The notes beneath the pieces were generated by a model, which was not told the origin of the DNA, did no database searches, and worked only from the letters and a program-made list of their open reading frames with translations. The position numbers and the translations under genes were made by a program. Below, piece by piece: positions 61,429 to 64,000 of a stretch of DNA of 64,000 bases; the stretch's first letter is position 1, and every line of letters begins with the position of its first letter. Source of the DNA: an uncultured Alphaproteobacteria bacterium (GTDB lineage Bacteria > Pseudomonadota > Alphaproteobacteria > HIMB59 > GCA-002718135). The stretch lies in contig CACGZD010000001.1 of NCBI GenBank assembly GCA_902577425.1, positions 177,860 through 241,859 on the forward strand, given 5' to 3'.

Positions 61429-63168
61429 TTAATGACTATGCCTTTTAACTACCGATCCTCTTCTGCCAACTAAAAAATCTAAATCTGCACCTTTGTCAGC
61501 TTGCATAACATGATCAACATATAATTTTTGATAACCTCCAGTAACCTCAGGTAAAACTGGATTATATTCTTTTAATCGCTTTTCAATAGTTTCACTACTT
61601 ACTAATAGTTCCATTTTTCCATTTTTAACATCAACACTAATTTCATCACCGTTTTGAACTGCTGCTAATGGACCTTTTACTGCTGCTTCAGGAGCAGTAT
61701 GTAATATTACTGTTCCAAATGCTGTGCCGCTCATTCTTGCATCCGAAATACGGATCATATCTCTTACGCCTTTTTTGAGAACTTTTTGAGGTAAAATCAT
61801 ATTTCCTACCTCAGCCATTCCAGGATATCCTTTTGGACCACAGTTTTTTAAAACCAATATGCAATTTTCATCAACATCTAAATTTGGATCATGAATCTTA
61901 GTATGAAATTCCTCTACACTTTCAAACACAACAGCGCGTCCCGTGTGTTGCATTAAATGAGGAGAGGCTGCAGAGGGTTTTAGTATCGCTCCGTTTGGAG
62001 CAATATTTCCTCTTAAAATTTTAATACCTCCATCCTTAGTCAAAGGATCTTCATAAGTTTTAATAACATCATCATTCCAACATTTTGCATCAATATTATT
62101 TTCATTAATTGTTTTTCCATTAACCGTTAAAGCATCTTTACTTAATAAACCTTTTTCAAGAAGACGTTTTATTACAACTGGAACTCCTCCTGCATAATAA
62201 AAATCTTCCATTAAATATTTTCCTGAAGGTTGAAGATTCACCATAGTTGGAATTTCTTTTCCACATTTCTCCCAATCATCTAAACTTAAATCTATTTCCA
62301 TTCTTCCAGCAATAGCAGCTAAATGAATAACAGCATTAGTAGATCCTCCTATGGCACCATTTACTTTTATAGCATTTTCAAAAGATTTTTTTGTTACTAT
62401 TTTAGACATAACTAAATTTTCTTTCACCATTTCAACTATTCGTTTTCCACTCATGTAAGCAAGCGCATATCTTCGAGCATCAACTGCAGGGATAGCAGCA
62501 TTGCCAGGTAAAGACATTCCTAAAGATTCTACCATGCTGCCCATCGTTGAGGCAGTTCCCATAGTCATACAGTTTCCTTTTGAGCGACTCATAGAAATTT
62601 CTGCTTCTACGAAATCTTCTTCTGTTATAACTCCAGCATTAAGATCAGCATCTAACTTCCAAACTCCAGTTCCAGAACCAAGAATTTCTCCTCGATGATG
62701 ACCATTTAACATTGGTCCACCAGAAACACCTATTGTTGGAAGATCAACGCTTGCTGCGCCCATTAATAAAGAAGGTGTTGTTTTATCACATCCCATTAGT
62801 AGAACTACTCCATCCATAGGATTACCTCTAATCGCCTCTTCCACATCCATACTTGCTAAATTTCGAAATAACATTGCTGTTGGTCTTAAGTTTGATTCAC
62901 TTGCAGAAAACACAGGAAACTCCAATGGAAAACCACCTGCTTCATATACTCCGCGTCTTACAGATTCAGCAATTTCTCTAAAATGTCCATTACACGGTGT
63001 AAGTTCAGACCAAGTATTACAAATTCCTATGACAGGTCTGCCATCAAATAAATGGTTTGGATGACCTTGATTGCGCATCCAGCCTCTATGCACAAAAGTA
63101 TCTCTTCTATGAGATTTAGAATTATACCAATCACTTGATCTATATTTTTTATCTTTATCTTTTGCCAT
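61429..63168 (-). CDS. IlvD/EDD-family sugar-acid dehydratase (L-arabinonate dehydratase-like)
   Basis: The 579-residue Fe-S dehydratase has cluster cysteines in CNTWSELTPCNGHF and GCDKTTPSLLMG, and C-terminal SDARMSGTAFGTVILHTAPEAA with the catalytic Ser/Lys region. HRGWMRNQGHPNHLFDGRPVIGICNTWSELTPCN and RGVYEAGGFPLEFPV are the pattern of pentonate dehydratases (L-arabinonate, D-xylonate or L-fuconate), not of IlvD proper. It yields 2-keto-3-deoxy-pentonate. The next upstream gene is a DapA-family enzyme that would act on this product. Confidence 0.93.
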   Translation of the reverse strand: MAKDKDKKYRSSDWYNSKSHRRDTFVHRGWMRNQGHPNHLFDGRPVIGICNTWSELTPCNGHFREIAESVRRGVYEAGGFPLEFPVFSASESNLRPTAMLFRNLASMDVEEAIRGNPMDGVVLLMGCDKTTPSLLMGAASVDLPTIGVSGGPMLNGHHRGEILGSGTGVWKLDADLNAGVITEEDFVEAEISMSRSKGNCMTMGTASTMGSMVESLGMSLPGNAAIPAVDARRYALAYMSGKRIVEMVKENLVMSKIVTKKSFENAIKVNGAIGGSTNAVIHLAAIAGRMEIDLSLDDWEKCGKEIPTMVNLQPSGKYLMEDFYYAGGVPVVIKRLLEKGLLSKDALTVNGKTINENNIDAKCWNDDVIKTYEDPLTKDGGIKILRGNIAPNGAILKPSAASPHLMQHTGRAVVFESVEEFHTKIHDPNLDVDENCILVLKNCGPKGYPGMAEVGNMILPQKVLKKGVRDMIRISDARMSGTAFGTVILHTAPEAAVKGPLAAVQNGDEISVDVKNGKMELLVSSETIEKRLKEYNPVLPEVTGGYQKLYVDHVMQADKGADLDFLVGRRGSVVKRHSH

Positions 63169-64000
63169 TTAAAATTTACCTAATTTTTTTGCTATTTGTT
63201 TTGATTTTATCTTACCATATTGTGTAGGTTTTAAAAAAGGTTTTCTGTCATAAATATTTTTCATTCCCATTCTATAACCACAAATTCTCTTACCATAGGT
63301 TATTAAAGTATCTATAGACTGCATAACAAAAATTATATCAGGTGCTATTTGAGTATATTGCCTATTTGCTTTCTTAATTTCTTTATTTTTAATTAATTTA
63401 TAAATTTTTATAAATTTGTCAGCCATCTCCAAAGCCGGAACAATGCCTTTACAACCAACTTGAAAATTATCGATAATTTCTTGTCCTCCTCTGCCATTAA
63501 ACATTCGTATATCTTTAGAAAGTTGCTTAATTTCTTCTTTAATAAAAACTGATGATGATTCGTTTTTAATAACTCTAAAGTTCGGAAAGGAATTAGAAAG
63601 TTTTTTTATTTTATTTACCGACAACCCAACACCTAGATACTCTTTTGCATTTTGAATTCCAACGATTGTATCATTAGCAATAGGTATTAATTTTCTAAAG
63701 AATTTATAACAATCTTCATCTGTTGTATTTTTTTTTATTAGTGGTTGTAAAATAATCCAGTCAGCTTTATTTTTTTTTGCTACATCAATTAATTTTATAT
63801 ATTCGTTTAAAGAGTTTCCATAAATCGTATACGCTTTTGGTAAATTGGGCTCCCAATTTTCTGAGACAATTTCAATTATTTTAGTTTTTTCTTTTAGAGA
63901 AAGTTTGTTTACTTCTGTAGCCAAACCAAGAGATGCTATTCCCTGCGCACCTATAGATTGGATTATTTTAATTTCTTCAATTATAGCCTTAGTATCAAGA
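63169..64000 (-). CDS. DapA-family keto-deoxy-pentonate dehydratase/aldolase (partial, start outside window)
   Basis: The frame stays open through position 64000, so a TTG at 63924 is not the start. Visible are 277 residues beginning within the N-terminal barrel (IKIIQSIGAQGIASLGLATEVNKLSLKEK, the DapA family GTTGE-like region reading GLATE). The Schiff-base Lys is in RVIKNESS and the late GCKGIVPALEMADKF follows. The usual catalytic Tyr motif YNVPGRT is replaced by GIQNAKEYLGVGL, seen from memory in 2-keto-3-deoxy-L-arabonate dehydratases. It abuts the arabinonate-type dehydratase gene (0-bp gap), so the pair probably makes 2-oxoglutarate semialdehyde. Confidence 0.85.
   Translation of the reverse strand, partial: LDTKAIIEEIKIIQSIGAQGIASLGLATEVNKLSLKEKTKIIEIVSENWEPNLPKAYTIYGNSLNEYIKLIDVAKKNKADWIILQPLIKKNTTDEDCYKFFRKLIPIANDTIVGIQNAKEYLGVGLSVNKIKKLSNSFPNFRVIKNESSSVFIKEEIKQLSKDIRMFNGRGGQEIIDNFQVGCKGIVPALEMADKFIKIYKLIKNKEIKKANRQYTQIAPDIIFVMQSIDTLITYGKRICGYRMGMKNIYDRKPFLKPTQYGKIKSKQIAKKLGKF

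Noticed and set aside
63922-63924. TTG as start of the DapA-family gene
   Set aside because: The frame is open through the window edge and the translated upstream residues match the N-terminal barrel of the family, so the true start lies beyond 64000.
1-64000. CRISPR arrays, phage genes, insertion sequences
   Set aside because: No regularly spaced repeats, integrase, transposase or phage structural genes were seen on either strand.

Overview
The window is a very AT-rich (roughly 30% GC by eye), densely packed bacterial chromosome segment. Its housekeeping genes mark it as alphaproteobacterial: a CcrM-type GANTC methyltransferase directly after rnhB, the order mutY - DUF721 - dsbA-like - smc, and a split F0 operon atpI-atpB-atpE-atpF'-atpF without the F1 genes. 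Low GC, overlapping stop codons, almost no intergenic space (largest gap 216 bp, so no gene-free stretch above 300 bp) and near absence of regulators suggest a streamlined free-living marine lineage with a sugar-rich diet (for example a SAR11-like, HIMB59/AEGEAN-169-like or SAR116-like group). That placement is inference; no rRNA is present to confirm it.

Layout. 1-2471 (minus): end of a sugar ABC import operon (binding protein, hairpin, two permeases, the second cut by the window edge). 2659-4467: an unrecognised TPR/Cys protein and an HpcH/HpaI aldolase. 4475-22838: core genes (ispE, TPR protein, uracil-DNA glycosylase, lytic transglycosylase, MoaB/MogA, rnhB, ccrM, TauE-type permease, mutY, DUF721, DsbA-like protein, smc, F0 ATP synthase, a lipoprotein, ispH, thrB, rnhA, yceI). 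22844-64000: an island of about 41 kb of carbohydrate catabolism.

The sugar island contains: an UxaA-type dehydratase plus an aldo/keto reductase; xylitol dehydrogenase, xylulokinase, AraD and AraB; a seven-gene minus operon (D-lyxose isomerase-like, PfkB kinase, E1 alpha, E1 beta, class II aldolase-like protein, free lipoyl domain, AraB); an aldo/keto reductase and a third FGGY kinase; a plus ABC operon with one binding protein, one MalF-type and three MalG-type permeases, one ATPase and an embedded PfkB-like kinase; an SMP-30 lactonase, AldA, and the glutathione formaldehyde pair; a MarR-like regulator; a second E1 operon (E1 alpha, E1 beta, lipoyl-alpha/beta-hydrolase E2, TIM-barrel protein, xylose-dehydrogenase-like SDR); an EamA transporter, a serine hydrolase, an Ldh2-type oxidoreductase and a GlcD-type flavoprotein; and at the right edge a non-phosphorylative sugar-acid operon (DapA-family enzyme, arabinonate-type dehydratase, SDR, PanB-like paralog).

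How they may work together (inference): pentoses and pentitols enter through the ABC systems. The isomerase, dehydrogenase and kinases funnel them to D-xylulose 5-phosphate. A parallel oxidative branch (SDR, lactonase, dehydratases, AldA, GlcD-like) takes aldonates to keto acids. The most unusual content is the two E1-alpha/E1-beta gene sets, each paired with a lipoyl domain and an aldolase-fold protein in a sugar operon. In the first set the aldolase has lost the canonical catalytic Asp and one zinc His, and no E2 acyltransferase domain or E3 is present. In the right-edge operon the PanB paralog has lost most canonical metal ligands. These are the best candidates for undescribed chemistry. 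I saw no CRISPR array, transposase, tRNA or rRNA.
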